Source of the DNA: Actinomycetospora sp. TBRC 11914
Lineage (GTDB): Bacteria > Actinomycetota > Actinomycetes > Mycobacteriales > Pseudonocardiaceae
NCBI RefSeq assembly: GCF_012933465.1
Contig: NZ_JABBND010000017.1
Location: 106,887 to 170,886, forward strand
DNA: 64,000 nt
Direction: 5' to 3'
Each line of letters opens with the position of its first letter. Position 1 is the stretch's first letter. Position numbers and translations under genes: made by a program. Below, one piece after another: positions 49,208 to 57,617 of the stretch. The notes under the pieces were generated by a model. It had not been told where the DNA came from. It ran no database searches and saw only the letters and a list, made by a program, of their open reading frames with translations.

Positions 49208-50083
49208 TCAGTCGGCCGCGGTGGCGGAGACCAGGGCGCCGTTCGGGGTCTGCGGTTCTCCCGTCACGCGGTGGTGGGGGTGCGGGAGGGTGGGCAGCGG
49301 CTCCTTGCGAAGCCGCGCGGACTGCCACGCGACGCCGACGACCAGCAGGACGAGCAGCGTGGTGCTCGCGCCCAGCGTGCCCCACCCGAGGCCGCCCTCG
49401 TCGACGGGCTTGGTGAGGAAGTCGCCGCCCGCCGCACCGAGCGGGCGGGTCAGCACGAAGGCCGGCCAGAACAACAGCGCGGCCGGGAGCGCCGTCGTGT
49501 AGTGCGCACCGAGCAGGATCAGCAGGACCACCGCGACGAGGCACGCGGCGGCGAGGAACCCGAGACCGGTGTCGTCGGCGAGCCAGTCGCCGCTGGCGGT
49601 GCCCAGCGTGTTGGAGACGAGGATGGCGATCCAGTACTGGGCCTCGCCCTGCCGCGTGGCGATGTTCTCCACGTCGTAGGTCTGCCCCGTGCGCCACCAG
49701 ACCAGGAAGACCGCGGCCAGCAGCGCGAGCAGGATCGTCATGCCCCAGCCGTAGCCGATGCCGTCGGCCGACGAGCTGGCGTGGCCGAGGTAGCCGCGGT
49801 CCATGCCGTCGGAGATCTCGGTCCCGACGGCGCTGGTCGAGAGCACCACCGCCCAGAACAGCCAGGGCCGGTACCGGTCCGCGCGCAACTGGGCCGTCAC
49901 CAGGACCCCGAACACCGCCAGCAGCACCAGGGCGGTCACCAGGTAGCCGACACCCAGCGTGATCCCGAACTCGTCGCCCAAGGTCTCGCCGAGGGTCACA
50001 GCAAGGATCTTCAACACCCAGAACAGGGCGGTCACCTGCGGAAGCTTGCGCAGCACCCGCACGGTCACGTCGGCGCGTTCCAT
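49208..50083 (-). CDS. COG4705-like membrane protein (paralogue 2)
   Basis: A 291-aa polytopic protein. Repeated motifs of the family are visible: LPQVTALFWVLKILAVTLGE, TLGDEFG; IATRQGEAQYWIAILVSNTL, GTASGDWLADD; and FVLTRPLGAAGGDFLTKPVD. About seven to eight hydrophobic helices. The repeated GE(T)xGD / GTxxGD acidic pairs inside membrane segments suggest ion binding. Function unknown. ATG at 50083. It is convergent with the frameshifted paralogue and divergent from uppP. Confidence 0.82.
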   Translation of the reverse strand: MERADVTVRVLRKLPQVTALFWVLKILAVTLGETLGDEFGITLGVGYLVTALVLLAVFGVLVTAQLRADRYRPWLFWAVVLSTSAVGTEISDGMDRGYLGHASSSADGIGYGWGMTILLALLAAVFLVWWRTGQTYDVENIATRQGEAQYWIAILVSNTLGTASGDWLADDTGLGFLAAACLVAVVLLILLGAHYTTALPAALLFWPAFVLTRPLGAAGGDFLTKPVDEGGLGWGTLGASTTLLVLLVVGVAWQSARLRKEPLPTLPHPHHRVTGEPQTPNGALVSATAAD

Positions 50084-50101
50084 CGACTCCCCCGAGCCTC
50101 A

Positions 50102-50150
50102 ACATCACGGTCGGCGAGATCGTGACCAGCAGGAGATGTGACCGTGATGT
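50102..50150. promoter_or_regulatory. Inverted repeat in the COG4705/uppP divergent region
   Basis: ACATCACGGTC (50102-50112) is mirrored by GACCGTGATGT (50140-50150), with GTGACC also at 50122-50127 in between. Repeated GTGACC elements of this kind suit an OmpR/PhoB-type response regulator, and one is encoded at 61775-62473, but that link is only a guess. The rest of 50151-50337 shows no distinct element except GGGAG before uppP. Confidence 0.45.
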
Positions 50151-50337
50151 ACCAGGAGGCCCAGGTCGTCACCCGATGCGGTGATCGCGGCGGTGGCGCC
50201 GGACGAACACGGCCACCGCGGTTCTCATCGTCGTCTCACGGGCGCCGAAGACGATTCCCCGGACCATCCACCGCGCACGGGCGGGCGTGCCCCGAGCCGC
50301 CCGCCCGTGCCCGTCCGCTTGTCCGGGAGCTCGTGAC

Positions 50338-51309
50338 GTGCACCAGTTGAGTTGGCTCGAGGCCATCGTGATCGGCGCCCTGCAGGGCGTCTCGGAGCTC
50401 TTCCCGGTCTCGAGCCTGGGGCACAGCGTGCTGTTGCCGGCGGTGATCGGGGGGAGCTGGGCGCAGGACCTGGACGTGGGGGCGCCGGAATCGCCGTACC
50501 TGGCGTTCATCGTCGGCCTGCACGTGGCCACGGCCCTGGCGCTGATCGTGTTCTTCTGGCGCGACTGGGTCCGCATCGTCCGCGGGCTGGTCACCAGCAT
50601 CGTGCGCCGGGAGGTCGTGAACTCCGAGCAGCGGCTGGCGTGGCTGCTCGTGCTGGGCACCATCCCCGTCGGGATCGTCGGGCTGCTGCTCGAGCACACC
50701 TTCCGCACCGTGCTCTCCCGCCCGGTCCCCACCGCGATCTTCCTGGTGGTCAACGGCCTGGTCCTGCTCGGCGCCGAGGCGTTGCGCCGGCGTGCCGTCG
50801 ACGCCGCGCCCGTGGCCCGGGTCGGGGCGTCCACCGGGCACGGCGAGGTCGACCCGGCCGCGCGCACGGTGGTGATGCCGGCCGCGGGGGAGGCGACGTC
50901 CGGTGGGGAGGCCTCGGACCGGCGGCTGGCGGGGATGCCCGTGCTGCGCGCCGTGGGGATCGGGGCGGCGCAGATCGCGGCGCTGTGTCCGGGGATCAGC
51001 CGGTCGGGGGTGACGATGGCGACCGGGCTGCTGCGGGGGCTCTCCCACGAGGACGCCGCGCGGTTCTCGTTCCTGCTCTCGACACCGGTGATCCTGGCCG
51101 CGGGCGTGCTGAAGCTCGGGGACCTGGCGGGACCGCTCGGCGACGGGGTGCGCCCGCAGATCCTGGTGGGCAGCGTGCTCTCGTTCGTCGGCGCGTACCT
51201 CTCGGTCCGCTTCCTGACGCGGTACTTCGAGAACCGCTCGCTGCGCCCGTTCGGGATCTACTGCATCGCGGTCGGGGTCGCCTGCCTCATCTGGTTCGGC
51301 ATCCGGTGA
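50338..51309 (+). CDS. uppP: Undecaprenyl-diphosphatase UppP (BacA)
   Basis: A 323-aa membrane enzyme that recycles undecaprenyl diphosphate to the monophosphate carrier for cell-wall polymers. The active-site motifs are present: ALQGVSELFPVSSLGHSVLL near the N-terminus and LCPGISRSGVTMATGLLRGL later, with EDAARFSFLLSTPVILAAGV. It is about 50 residues longer than E. coli UppP because of a hydrophilic loop near residues 165-205 (VARVGASTGHGEVDPAARTV and on). GTG at 50338 is preceded by GGGAG and matches the family start HQLSWLEAIVIGALQG. It is coupled to the phosphoesterase gene by a four-base overlap. Confidence 0.95.
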   Translation: MHQLSWLEAIVIGALQGVSELFPVSSLGHSVLLPAVIGGSWAQDLDVGAPESPYLAFIVGLHVATALALIVFFWRDWVRIVRGLVTSIVRREVVNSEQRLAWLLVLGTIPVGIVGLLLEHTFRTVLSRPVPTAIFLVVNGLVLLGAEALRRRAVDAAPVARVGASTGHGEVDPAARTVVMPAAGEATSGGEASDRRLAGMPVLRAVGIGAAQIAALCPGISRSGVTMATGLLRGLSHEDAARFSFLLSTPVILAAGVLKLGDLAGPLGDGVRPQILVGSVLSFVGAYLSVRFLTRYFENRSLRPFGIYCIAVGVACLIWFGIR

Positions 51310-52187
51310 TCGCCTCCCGCCACGGGCGTCTCGTCGCGTCGGTGGCGCTGCTCGCCGCCGCGCTCGCGGGCTGCGCCGCTGACCCGGCGGCCGCGTCGGG
51401 ACCGATCGTGCCCTCGGTCCCGGGCGCGCTGCCCCGCCCCGACCACGTCGTGGTGGTCGTCTTCGAGAACAAGGACGACGAGCAGGTCGTCGGCTCGCCG
51501 CACGCGCCCTACCTGACGCAGCTGGCCCGCGAGGGCGCGAACCTCACCGACGCGCACGGCGAGACCCACCCGAGCCAGCCGAACTACCTGGCCCTGCTCT
51601 CCGGGTCCACCCAGGGGGTCGCGGACGACGCCTGCCCGCAGGACCTGGGTGCCTCCCCGACGCTGGCCAGCCAGCTGATCGGCGCCGGCCGGAGCTTCGC
51701 CGGGTACTCGGAGGGGTTGCCGGCCGCGGGCTTCACCGGCTGCCGGAGCCCGGACGGCCGGTACGCCCGCAAGCACGCGCCGTGGGTGGACTTCACCTCG
51801 GCCCCGCCGTCGGTGAACGTGCCGCTGAGCGCCCTCCCCGCCGACGACGCGGCCCTGCCCACCGTGGCCGTGGTCATCCCCGACATGTGCCACGACATGC
51901 ACGACTGCCCGGTCCCGACGGGGGACGCCTGGGCCCGCGACCACCTCCAGGCGTACGTGCAGTGGGCCCGCACCCACGACAGCCTCCTGGTCGTCACCTT
52001 CGACGAGGACGACGGGAGCAGCCAGAACCACATCGCGACGATGCTGGTCGGCCCGATGGTCCGCGCCGGCGACGTACCGGTGCGCGCCGACCACTACACC
52101 CTGCTGCGCACCCTCGAGGACATGTACGGCCTGCCCCCGCTCGGGGCGGCCGCACACACCGCCCCCCTCACCGGCATCTGGCGCTGA
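51306..52187 (+). CDS. Lipoprotein phosphoesterase (PF04185-like acid phosphatase)
   Basis: A 293-aa exported protein with a lipobox (LVASVALLAAALAGC, lipidated Cys at residue 23). The alkaline-phosphatase-superfamily/phospholipase-C-like core has PDHVVVVVFENKDDEQVVGS, NYLALLSGSTQGVADDACPQ, VIPDMCHDMHDCPVPTGDAW, and LLVVTFDEDDGSSQNHIATM. It resembles the bacterial acid phosphatases related to phosphoesterase family PF04185. A phospho-lipid or sugar phosphate at the outer membrane face is the likely substrate. GTG at 51306 overlaps uppP (GTGA), so both handle phosphate removal at the envelope. Confidence 0.88.
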   Translation: MIASRHGRLVASVALLAAALAGCAADPAAASGPIVPSVPGALPRPDHVVVVVFENKDDEQVVGSPHAPYLTQLAREGANLTDAHGETHPSQPNYLALLSGSTQGVADDACPQDLGASPTLASQLIGAGRSFAGYSEGLPAAGFTGCRSPDGRYARKHAPWVDFTSAPPSVNVPLSALPADDAALPTVAVVIPDMCHDMHDCPVPTGDAWARDHLQAYVQWARTHDSLLVVTFDEDDGSSQNHIATMLVGPMVRAGDVPVRADHYTLLRTLEDMYGLPPLGAAAHTAPLTGIWR

Positions 52188-52232
52188 CCCTCTGAATCGT
52201 TCCGAGCAGTATCGCGAGGGGTCGCGGGCGCC

Positions 52233-52284
52233 TTCTTACCGTGTTCCGACCCGCACCACGTCGGCACTTCACCCCACTCGATCA
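52233..52284 (+). promoter_or_regulatory. Conserved 52-bp leader element, copy A
   Basis: 52233-52284 begins TTCTTACCGTGTTCCGACCC and matches 58738-58789 at 40 of 52 positions without gaps (33 of the first 40). It starts 109 bp before the COG4705 gene, almost the same as the distance in copy B (115 bp). TACCGT inside it fits a -10. It may be promoter plus leader. Confidence 0.65.
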
Positions 52285-52341
52285 ACCTCACGTACGGCGC
52301 CGCCGACCGGCGGCGACCACGGACCACGAGGAAGGTGCTCG

Positions 52342-53157
52342 ATGCCCTCGACCGGCACATCCACCCCCGCGCGGGTGTCGACGATGCTGAGCAAGGTCCC
52401 CGAGATCACCCTGATGTTCTGGGTGGCGAAGCTGCTCACCACGGGCATGGGCGAGACCACCTGGGACGCCCTGGACATCGCGTTCGACCAGTACATCGCG
52501 GTCGCGATCACCGGGACGCTGTTCGTGGCGTCGATGGTGATCCAGTTCGTGCGGCGCTCCTACAACGCGTGGGCCTACTGGTTCGCGATCGTCATGGTCA
52601 GCGTCTTCGGCACTACGGTGGCCGACCTGGTGCACAACGACCTCGGGGTGCCCTACACCGTCTCGACCTCGGTGCTGCTCGTGCTGGTCGGGCTCACCTT
52701 CGCGCTCTGGTACCGCGTCGAGGGGACGCTCTCGATCCACTCGATCACCACCCGGCGTCGGGAGGTCTTCTACTGGGCCGCGGTGCTGCTGACCTTCGCG
52801 CTGGGCACGGCGGCCGGTGACTGGACCGCCTCGACGCTGCACCTGGGGTACCTGCCCTCGGGCATCATGTTCGGGGTCCTGTTCCTGCTCCCCGCGATCG
52901 CCTACCGGTTCTTCGGGGCGAACGCGATCGCCTGCTTCTGGCTCTCCTACATCCTCACCCGCCCGTTCGGCGCCTCGTTCGCCGACTGGTTCGGTGGCCC
53001 TCCCGGCCGCGGCGGGCTCGCGCTGGGCATGGACCGGGTAGCCATCGTCATGACCGTGATCATCGTCGGCGTCATCGCCTACTTCGCGATCTCGAAGGTG
53101 GACCGCCCGGGCTCCCCGGACGCCGACACCGTCGGCCTCGGGGCGAGCGCCCGATGA
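52342..53157 (+). CDS. COG4705-like membrane protein (paralogue 3, intact)
   Basis: A 271-aa polytopic protein. The motifs are SKVPEITLMFWVAKLLTTGM-GETTWD, SVFGTTVADLVHND, WYRVEGTLSIHSITTRRREV, FALGTAAGDWTASTLHLGYL and ILTRPFGASFADWFGGPPGR. The same elements occur in the frameshifted copy at 48385. About seven membrane helices. Repeated acidic residues in GE/GTxxAD/GTxxGD positions suggest a conserved channel or ion site; function unknown. ATG at 52342 is preceded by AGGAAGG. Its stop overlaps the ATG of the large acyltransferase fusion (ATGA), tying it to that system. Confidence 0.87.
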   Translation: MPSTGTSTPARVSTMLSKVPEITLMFWVAKLLTTGMGETTWDALDIAFDQYIAVAITGTLFVASMVIQFVRRSYNAWAYWFAIVMVSVFGTTVADLVHNDLGVPYTVSTSVLLVLVGLTFALWYRVEGTLSIHSITTRRREVFYWAAVLLTFALGTAAGDWTASTLHLGYLPSGIMFGVLFLLPAIAYRFFGANAIACFWLSYILTRPFGASFADWFGGPPGRGGLALGMDRVAIVMTVIIVGVIAYFAISKVDRPGSPDADTVGLGASAR

Positions 53158-55730
53158 CGACCGCGGTCCCGACGCGGCCCGCCCCGGCGTTCGTGACGGG
53201 GCTGCGCCACCACGGCGGCCGGACCGCGCTGATCGGCGGCTCCGAGCAGCTCACCTACACGGCGCTGGCCGACCGCGTCGACGACGCCGCGGCCGCGCTG
53301 GCCGGGACCCGCCGGCTGGTCCTCGTCCCGGCCACGGCGACCGTCGCCGGGATGGTCGGCTACCTCGGGGCGCTGGCCGCCGGCCACGTGGTCCTGCTCG
53401 CCCCGGCCGGGGACCCCGACACCGCCGCCGCGCTGCGGCGCAGCTGGGACCCCGACGTCGTCCTCGGTGCGGACGCGACGGTGCTCGAGGCCCGCGACGC
53501 GTCCCGCCACGACCTGCACCCCGACCTCGCCCTGCTGATGGCGACGTCGGGCTCGACCGGCTCGCCGCGGCTGGTCCGGCTCTCGCGGGCCTCGCTGGAG
53601 GCCAACGCGGCGGCCATCGCCGACTCCCTCGACATCGAGGCGACCGACCGCGCGGTCACGACGTTGCCGTGGCACTACTGCTACGGCCTCTCCGTCGTGC
53701 ACTCCAACCTGCTGTCCGGGGCGGCGGTGCTGCTCACCGACGCCTCGGTGACCGACCCGGGCTTCTGGGAGCTGGTCGGCGAGCACCGGGCGACGAGCCT
53801 GCACGGGGTGCCGCACACGTTCGCGCTGCTCGACCGCGTGGGGTTCGACGCGATGGAGCTCCCGCACCTGCGCTACGTCACCCAGGCCGGCGGGCGGCTC
53901 GAGCCGGCGCAGGTCCGGCGGTGGGCGGGCCTCGGCGCCGCGCAGGGCTGGCGGTTCGTGGTGATGTACGGCCAGACCGAGGCCACCGCGCGGATGGCCT
54001 CCCTGCCGCCGGAGCTCGCCGCGGAGGCGCCTGAGGCGATCGGCGTGCCGATCCCGGGCGGCGCGCTGCGCGTCGACGACCCGGACGCCGACGGCGTCGG
54101 CGAGCTGGTCTACGCCGGGCCGAACGTCATGCTCGGCTACGCCCACACCGCGTCCGACCTCGCGCTCGGGCGCACCGTGACCGAGCTGCGCACCGGTGAC
54201 CTGGGCCGGCAGCGCCCGGACGGGCTCTTCCAGGTCACCGGGCGCCGCTCCCGCTTCACCAAGCCCTTCGGGGTCCGCGTCGACCTCGACGCCACCGAGA
54301 CGCTGCTCGCCGGCGAGGGGCTGATGGCGGCGGTCACCGGCGACGACATTCGGCTGGTCGTCGCCGTCGAGCGTCCCGACGACGGGTCGGACCCGACGGC
54401 GGCCGTGCTCGCGCTGCTGACGACGAGGCTGCACCTGCCCGAGGCGGTCGTCGCGGCCGTCGTCGTCGACGCCCTCCCGCGCCGCGCCAACGGCAAGCTC
54501 GACCACCCCGCGGTCGCCGCCCTCGTGCCGTCCGCCCCCCCGCGCGACAGCTGGGTGGCGCGGCTGCGGGCGCGGGCCACGCGCCGGGCGGCACCCCCGA
54601 CGGTGCGCGAGATCTTCGCCCGGACGTTCCCGGGCCAGGTCCTCGACGACGAGGCGTCGTTCGTCGACCTCGGCGGCGACTCGCTGACCTACGTGGGGGT
54701 CTCCGCCGACCTCGAGCGCGCCCTCGGGCAGCTCCCCGAGCGGTGGGACACCGTGCCGCTGGGCGAGCTCGCCTCCCGCGCCCCCGCGCCGCGCTCGCGC
54801 TGGGCGCGGGTCGAGGCGGTCGTCGTGCTCCGCGCCCTCGCGATCGTGCTGGTCGTCGGCGAGCACGACCACCTCTGGAACTGGCTCGGCGGCGCGCACC
54901 TGCTGCTCGCGATGGCCGGCTGGACCTTCTCCCGGTTCGTCCTCGCCGGACCCGACCGGGACGAGGGCGCCGGCCTCCCGCGACGGATCCTCCGCTCGAC
55001 CGCGCTCATCGCCGTGCCCAGCTCCCTGTGGATCCTGCTGCGGTCGATGATGACCAGCTCCGTGCAGCACCAGGACGCCCTGTTGCTCGGGTCGGTGTTC
55101 CACCCGCTGGTGCAGGGCTACTGGTTCGTCGACTCCCTGGTCCAGATCCTCGTCGGCGCGGCCCTGCTGTTCGCGGTCCCCGCGGTGCGCCGGTTCGAGC
55201 GCCGGCACCGCTTCGGGCTCCCCGCGCTCGTGCTGGCCGCCTCCCTCGCGCTGTGGCTGGTGCCCAGCTACGACCGGACCGTCCCCTCCGACCTCTACAG
55301 CACCCACCTCGTGCTCTGGCTGTTCGCGCTCGGCTGGATGCTGCAGCGCGCGGTGACGCCGGCGCAGCGCTGGGCCACCGCCGCGGCGACCCTGGTGCTC
55401 GTGCCCGCCTTCTTCGGGGCCGAGTACGAGCGGGCGGCGATCGTCGCGGGCGGGCTGCTGGTGCTGCTGTGCGTCGCCCGGATCGCGGTGCCCCGTCCGC
55501 TCGTCGCGCCGATCACCGCGATCGCCGGGGCGTCGCTGGGCATCTACCTGACCCACTTCGCGCTGCTGCCCCTCGCCGACGTCGGGGTGCCCCCGGCCGT
55601 GCTCGTCCTGCTCGGGCTCGCGCTGGGCATCGTCGTGTGGCGGCTCGGCACCGCCGCGGTCCGGCAGGTGGTGCGCGCGCTGGCGCGACGCGGCCTGGTC
55701 ACCGCGGCGCCGTCGACCGCGCCGTGCTGA
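53154..55730 (+). CDS. Adenylation-carrier-acyltransferase 3 fusion protein
   Basis: An 858-aa three-part protein. Residues 1 to about 465 are an ANL adenylation domain: P-loop TSGSTGSPR (131-139), YGQTEATARM, LRTGDLGRQRPDGLFQVTGR and the catalytic Lys448 in RRANGKLDH. Residues about 480-550 are a carrier domain with the phosphopantetheine Ser510 in LGGDSLTYV. From about 555 there is an acyltransferase-3 membrane domain of ten or so helices; its first helix has Arg-x10-His (RALAIVLVVGEH), as in OafA-like O-acyltransferases. It should activate a carboxylic or amino acid, load it on the carrier and pass it to an envelope sugar or lipid. This parallels DltA, DltC and an acyltransferase in one chain. 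ATG at 53154 overlaps the COG4705 gene. Confidence 0.88.
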   Translation: MTTAVPTRPAPAFVTGLRHHGGRTALIGGSEQLTYTALADRVDDAAAALAGTRRLVLVPATATVAGMVGYLGALAAGHVVLLAPAGDPDTAAALRRSWDPDVVLGADATVLEARDASRHDLHPDLALLMATSGSTGSPRLVRLSRASLEANAAAIADSLDIEATDRAVTTLPWHYCYGLSVVHSNLLSGAAVLLTDASVTDPGFWELVGEHRATSLHGVPHTFALLDRVGFDAMELPHLRYVTQAGGRLEPAQVRRWAGLGAAQGWRFVVMYGQTEATARMASLPPELAAEAPEAIGVPIPGGALRVDDPDADGVGELVYAGPNVMLGYAHTASDLALGRTVTELRTGDLGRQRPDGLFQVTGRRSRFTKPFGVRVDLDATETLLAGEGLMAAVTGDDIRLVVAVERPDDGSDPTAAVLALLTTRLHLPEAVVAAVVVDALPRRANGKLDHPAVAALVPSAPPRDSWVARLRARATRRAAPPTVREIFARTFPGQVLDDEASFVDLGGDSLTYVGVSADLERALGQLPERWDTVPLGELASRAPAPRSRWARVEAVVVLRALAIVLVVGEHDHLWNWLGGAHLLLAMAGWTFSRFVLAGPDRDEGAGLPRRILRSTALIAVPSSLWILLRSMMTSSVQHQDALLLGSVFHPLVQGYWFVDSLVQILVGAALLFAVPAVRRFERRHRFGLPALVLAASLALWLVPSYDRTVPSDLYSTHLVLWLFALGWMLQRAVTPAQRWATAAATLVLVPAFFGAEYERAAIVAGGLLVLLCVARIAVPRPLVAPITAIAGASLGIYLTHFALLPLADVGVPPAVLVLLGLALGIVVWRLGTAAVRQVVRALARRGLVTAAPSTAPC

Positions 55731-56884
55731 CGGCGCCTCCCCGGGGTCGTCGCAACGCGTGGACGGACCTGCTGCGGGTCGCGTCGCTGCTGATGGTGGT
55801 GCTCTACCACGCGACCTGGATCGGGCCGCTGGTCTACCCGCAGTTCGCCGCCCGGCAGTTCGTCTTCGGCCACCAGATCGGGGCGAGCCTGCTGCTGGTG
55901 CTCTCCGCGTCCCTCGCCGCGGCGTCGCTCGCCGATCCCGCCCGCGCGACCGTGCGGTGGTGGTTCTCGCGGATCGCGCGGCTGCTGCCCGGGTTCGTGG
56001 TCGGCACGCTCGCCGCGACCCTCGCGCTGGACTGGCTCGCCCCCGCGGGCATGTACCGGGCGGGCATCGGCGACCTGCTCGCCAACCTCGCCATGCTCTG
56101 GAACTGGAACGGCTACCACCACTGGGACTACGTCGACGGCTCGTACTGGACGCTGCCGCTGCAGCTCGCGGCGTTCACGCTGGCGCCGTGGGTGCGTCGC
56201 ACGCGCCTCGGACACGGCCGGGGCCTGCGGGTGCTGCTGTGGGCCGCGGTGCTCGTGCCGCTGGCCCAGTGGCCGCTGGCCCAGTCCGCGGGCGGCCTGT
56301 ACGACTCGGTCGTCGACGGGTGCGGCCTCTACCGCTGGCACCTGTTCGCCGCCGGCGTCGCCGCCTACCTGGTCAGCACCGGACGGCTGCGGCGCGGGCA
56401 CGGGCTCGCCCTGCTCGCGTGCTGCGTGGCCGCGCACGCCGTCCAGAACGGGTGGTGGTCGTCGACGGCGGGGCTGGTCACCGACCCCTGGTCGGTGCTC
56501 GGGGTCGGCCTCGGCATCGTCGGGCTCCTCCTCGCCGCCCGGCTGGGGGACCGGGGCGTCGAGCCGCCGCGGATCGTCGCGCGGGTCGCCCGGCGTCTCG
56601 CCGGCATCTCCTTCGGCGTGTACCTCGTGCACCAGACCCTGGGCTACGTCCTCATGCTGCGCCTGCAGGAGTGGTTCGGCGCCGGCCCCGGGGTGCAGAC
56701 GGTCGCGATGGTGGTCCAGGCGGTGCTGCTCGGCGCGGCCATGACCCGGTGGGTGGAACGGCCGGCGCACCGGGCGCTGATGCGGGCCTTCGACACGCGC
56801 CGGCGACCCCGCCGAACGACACTGTCCGTGCCGGAGCCGGCACCCGCTCCCCGCGAGCTGGTGGGCGCGTCGGCGGCGGGCTGA
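55724..56884 (+). CDS. Acyltransferase 3 family membrane protein
   Basis: A 386-aa integral membrane O-acyltransferase. The first helix has the family's Arg-x10-His (LLRVASLLMVVLYHATW). Further segments are GASLLLVLSASLAAASLADP, FSRIARLLPGFVVGTLAATL, WNWNGYHHWDYVDGSYWTLP and FGVYLVHQTLGYVLMLRLQE. It would acylate a sugar or lipid at the membrane. The C-terminal tail is short and Pro-rich. GTG at 55724 overlaps the end of the adenylation-carrier-acyltransferase gene, so the two are coupled. It may receive the same acyl group or finish a second transfer. Confidence 0.9.
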   Translation: MLTAPPRGRRNAWTDLLRVASLLMVVLYHATWIGPLVYPQFAARQFVFGHQIGASLLLVLSASLAAASLADPARATVRWWFSRIARLLPGFVVGTLAATLALDWLAPAGMYRAGIGDLLANLAMLWNWNGYHHWDYVDGSYWTLPLQLAAFTLAPWVRRTRLGHGRGLRVLLWAAVLVPLAQWPLAQSAGGLYDSVVDGCGLYRWHLFAAGVAAYLVSTGRLRRGHGLALLACCVAAHAVQNGWWSSTAGLVTDPWSVLGVGLGIVGLLLAARLGDRGVEPPRIVARVARRLAGISFGVYLVHQTLGYVLMLRLQEWFGAGPGVQTVAMVVQAVLLGAAMTRWVERPAHRALMRAFDTRRRPRRTTLSVPEPAPAPRELVGASAAG

Positions 56885-56933
56885 CCCGCGCTCTCACCGG
56901 CACCACATCGACGACCCCGGAGGCTGTCCCGTC

Positions 56934-57608
56934 GTGTCCCCGCCCGACGTCGTCCTCCCACGCCCGGGCGCCACGGCCGGCGCCGTGCTGCTCGCCGCCG
57001 CGGTGCTCGCGGTCCTCTGGGTCGGGGTGGCCACCGGCTCGCTGCTGGCCGCCCTGGACCCGGCGATCGACGCCTGGATGGTCGCGGTCCGGCCCGCGGG
57101 CGCGGTGACGACGGCGATCGTCGCCAGCGAGGTCGGTCAGCCGGCGGTCGTGATCGGGGTCCTCGTGGTGGTCGCGGGCGCGCTCGGGTGGCGGTCCCGG
57201 TCCTGGGCGCCGGTCGTGATCGCGGCGGGCGGGCTGGTGCTGCTCGGCCTGGCCGACCACGGCGTCAAGGCGATCGTCGCCCGGCCCCGCCCGCCCCTGG
57301 TGTGGCACGCGATGCCGGCCCAGGGGCTGTCGTTCCCGTCCGGCCACTCGCTCTGGTCGGCGGGGACGATGCTGCTGATCGTGGTGCTGGTCGGGCCCGT
57401 CCGGCGGCGCTGGGTCGTGGTGGCGGCCGCCGTGCTCGTCGTCGTGGTCGTCAGCGGGTCGCGCGTCGTGGCCGGCGTGCACTATCCCAGTGACGTCCTC
57501 GCCGGCTGGACCCTCGCCGTCGTCGCGGACGGGCTCGTCCTGCTCGCGGCCGGGGCCGTCACCCGTCGGGTGTCCCGGGTCCGGCCGCGCGAGCAGCCAC
57601 GGTCCTAA
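56934..57608 (+). CDS. PAP2 family lipid phosphatase
   Basis: A 224-aa membrane phosphatase of the PAP2 type. The three signature motifs are KAIVARPRPPL (K-x6-RP), FPSGHSLWSAG (PSGH) and SRVVAGVHYPSDVLAG (SR-x5-H-x3-D). About six helices. It would dephosphorylate a lipid pyrophosphate such as phosphatidylglycerophosphate or undecaprenyl diphosphate. GTG at 56934 begins the predicted cytosolic start. It lies 49 bp after the acyltransferase and belongs to the same rightward run of envelope genes. Confidence 0.93.
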   Translation: MSPPDVVLPRPGATAGAVLLAAAVLAVLWVGVATGSLLAALDPAIDAWMVAVRPAGAVTTAIVASEVGQPAVVIGVLVVVAGALGWRSRSWAPVVIAAGGLVLLGLADHGVKAIVARPRPPLVWHAMPAQGLSFPSGHSLWSAGTMLLIVVLVGPVRRRWVVVAAAVLVVVVVSGSRVVAGVHYPSDVLAGWTLAVVADGLVLLAAGAVTRRVSRVRPREQPRS

Positions 57609-57611
57609 CCT
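57606..57611 (+). promoter_or_regulatory. -10 element of a leaderless promoter for the methyltransferase gene
   Basis: TAACCT at 57606-57611 is followed by six bases and then the ATG at 57618. Transcription would start at or very near the ATG. It overlaps the stop codon of the PAP2 gene. No good -35 is seen. Confidence 0.5.
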
Positions 57612-57617
57612 GACCCC

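Noticed and set aside
53079..55556. Long open frame antisense to the adenylation-carrier-acyltransferase gene (825 codons)
   Set aside because: Opposite strand of a gene with complete catalytic motifs; composition is repetitive Arg/Gly/Glu/Val.
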